This document shows positions 16,855 through 17,722 of a DNA stretch of 17,722 nt, in pieces (the stretch's first letter is position 1; the number at the start of each line of letters is the position of its first letter). Below the pieces are notes generated by a model. The model was not told the origin of the DNA. It made no database searches and saw nothing but the letters and a program-made list of their open reading frames with translations. The position numbers and the translations under genes are program-made. The stretch comes from Saccoglossus kowalevskii. Its lineage: Eukaryota; Hemichordata; Enteropneusta; Harrimaniidae. Where the stretch lies: NCBI RefSeq assembly GCF_000003605.2, contig NW_003116451.1:867675-885396 (forward strand), given 5' to 3'.

Positions 16855-17033
16855 CCTCAGATTCTTTTTTTTGTTTTGGAAAAATGTCCTCGTCCATGAA
16901 AAAAAACACAACTAGGTTTAAAGAGAAACGCCGACAACGTAAACCTGGCGCAACACTTTTGAAAGAAATAGATTCCGGACCAGCCCATGATCACCGAGGC
17001 GATCCTGATTATCGTTTTATAGAGACCATTTAG
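16794..17033 (+). CDS. Unassigned 79-codon open frame
   Basis: MYSHISNRSESATSMDESHL..., with a basic central stretch (MKKNTTRFKEKRRQRKPGAT) and an acidic/polar end (PAHDHRGDPDYRFIETI, then TAG at 17031). CpG and codon content are higher than in the surrounding introns, so part may be a real exon. It overlaps the THAP-like frame in another register. No family recognised. Confidence 0.2.
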   Translation: MYSHISNRSESATSMDESHLTSDSFFCFGKMSSSMKKNTTRFKEKRRQRKPGATLLKEIDSGPAHDHRGDPDYRFIETI

Positions 17034-17546
17034 TCCCTCAGTGTTAAGTAAAAGGTAGCAATAATTCTGACAGTGACACGAAAAAAGAAGCGTCGGGCAA
17101 ACAGGAAATTACACAGCCCTTACACACTGCTAATTGTTTTCATTTTCGAAGGCTAAAAGTTTCTGAATTGTTTGGTGATTGCTGTTGAATGTCGAATTCA
17201 CACCTCTGTTCTTTTTTTACCTCCATGCTTGCAGCTTGATCTGCGTAATAATTTATGAAATAAGAATCCGGGCTTGGTCAATGTGTTTCCACCAAATAAA
17301 GTTTTAATATGATGTTATAATTATGACAATCACGCCATGGATCACGCTAACTCGAATCCACTCTGAATTTATCTGTATGTGTGCTGATCTCGATTATTTT
17401 TGTTATCCAATTAAACGCCGCTTTCAACGCGACGCGTTCACCTATTTCAACAAAATGTCAATTTATTTCCACGCGGCTGTCATTTATTTAGTAACTGTGA
17501 TTTGTCGTTTTTTTTTTAATTATTTTATAGTGATCACTATAGTCTA

Positions 17547-17722
17547 ATGTTTAGAATGTCAAAATATGTTCTCTTTTATTTTAAATTTGAAAGTTTTACT
17601 CAGACGATCGATGAAATAAAACAGTGTAGTGACGTGCCGAGTAACCTGCTAAATAACGAGATAATTCCGACGTCAAATTCTATTTTGTCCAGCGACAGTG
17701 TACAAACGTCCGCCGGTGTCGG
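17547..17722 (+). CDS. Open frame running off the right edge
   Basis: The frame is open from 17520 and has ATG at 17547. It reads MFRMSKYVLFYFKFESFTQT, then IDEIKQCSDVPSNLLNNEII and a Ser/Thr-rich stretch PTSNSILSSDSVQTSAGV, with no stop to the window end. From about 17600 the CpG-rich sequence looks coding. A good acceptor-like ttattttatag lies at 17520-17530. No family recognised; it may be the beginning of a neighbouring exon. Confidence 0.3.
   Translation, partial: MFRMSKYVLFYFKFESFTQTIDEIKQCSDVPSNLLNNEIIPTSNSILSSDSVQTSAGV

Larger units (their letters stand above)
15915..17722 (+). other. Largely unexplained sequence, possibly intron 2
   Basis: After the donor at 15915 I see no continuation of the preceding gene in the needed phase. 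The stretch holds repeated GACCACC words (16108-16194), a CpG-richer block (16541-16625), a THAP-like fragment (16753-16854), open frames at 16794-17033 and 17323-17547 without recognised content, a 16-bp perfect palindrome TATAGTGATCACTATA (17526-17541), and an open frame leaving the window (17547-17722). Confidence 0.5.

Noticed and set aside
17531-17547. Exon 3 of the mitochondrial-type gene starting at acceptor 17529-17530
   Set aside because: In the phase required by exon 2 it reads VITIV and stops at once.
1-17722. CRISPR array, operon-like gene cluster, phage or other prokaryotic defence-type system
   Set aside because: The tandem repeats lack unique spacers, all real coding sequence is intron-split animal genes, and no bacterial-type gene was seen.

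Overview
The window is nuclear DNA from an animal. Coding sequence is split into short exons with GT..AG introns, the background is AT-rich, and introns and spacers carry a tRNA-derived SINE and several inverted-repeat elements. The protein matches are to animal families. The repeat content and gene sizes fit an invertebrate such as a lophotrochozoan or an invertebrate deuterostome. I cannot place it further by eye.

Positions 1-9,800, plus strand: the 3' two thirds of a 2-oxoglutarate dehydrogenase E1 gene (OGDH/OGDHL family). Twelve exons can be joined from 249 to the stop at 8980-8982. They encode about 700 residues, from the HRGRLN region (roughly residue 330 of the ~1020-residue human protein) to the C-terminus. 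Every junction is in phase except one exon (5988-6189), which carries an apparent one-base insertion near 6084-6093. The introns hold a minus-strand tRNA-derived SINE (4466-4772) and a 1.1 kb inverted-repeat element (6341-7428).

Positions 9,800-12,280: spacer between two convergent genes. It holds a strong CTCF-like motif (11625-11638), an 11-bp inverted repeat of TGATTGACAAT (11309-11340) and a G-rich tract, but no recognisable gene.

Positions 12,284-14,578, minus strand: a three-exon gene for a UPF0728 (C10orf53-like) small protein of about 92 residues. Its first exon also shows an apparent frameshift. OGDHL and C10orf53 are, from memory, neighbours in human chromosome 10q11, so this pair may be an ancient linkage.

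Positions 14,579-15,056: a 478-bp head-to-head promoter region with a CCGGAAGT (ETS) site. The divergent gene at 15057 starts in a YY1/TISU-like context (CAAAATGGCGAC). Two exons (15057-15121, 15796-15914) encode a mitochondrial-type presequence with a CRQF|SS cleavage motif. The rest of that protein lies beyond recognition or outside the window. Its first intron holds a MITE flanked by TTAA on both sides (15436-15720).

Positions 15,915-17,722: mostly unexplained. There is a weak THAP-like zinc-finger fragment (16753-16854), an unassigned ORF (16794-17033), and a reading frame that runs off the right edge (17547-17722).

No CRISPR array, rRNA, free-standing tRNA or prokaryotic-type system was seen, and I found no convincing novel multi-gene system. 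The most notable items are the two apparent frameshifts in otherwise conserved genes, the possible conserved gene pair, the bidirectional promoter and the layered transposon remnants.
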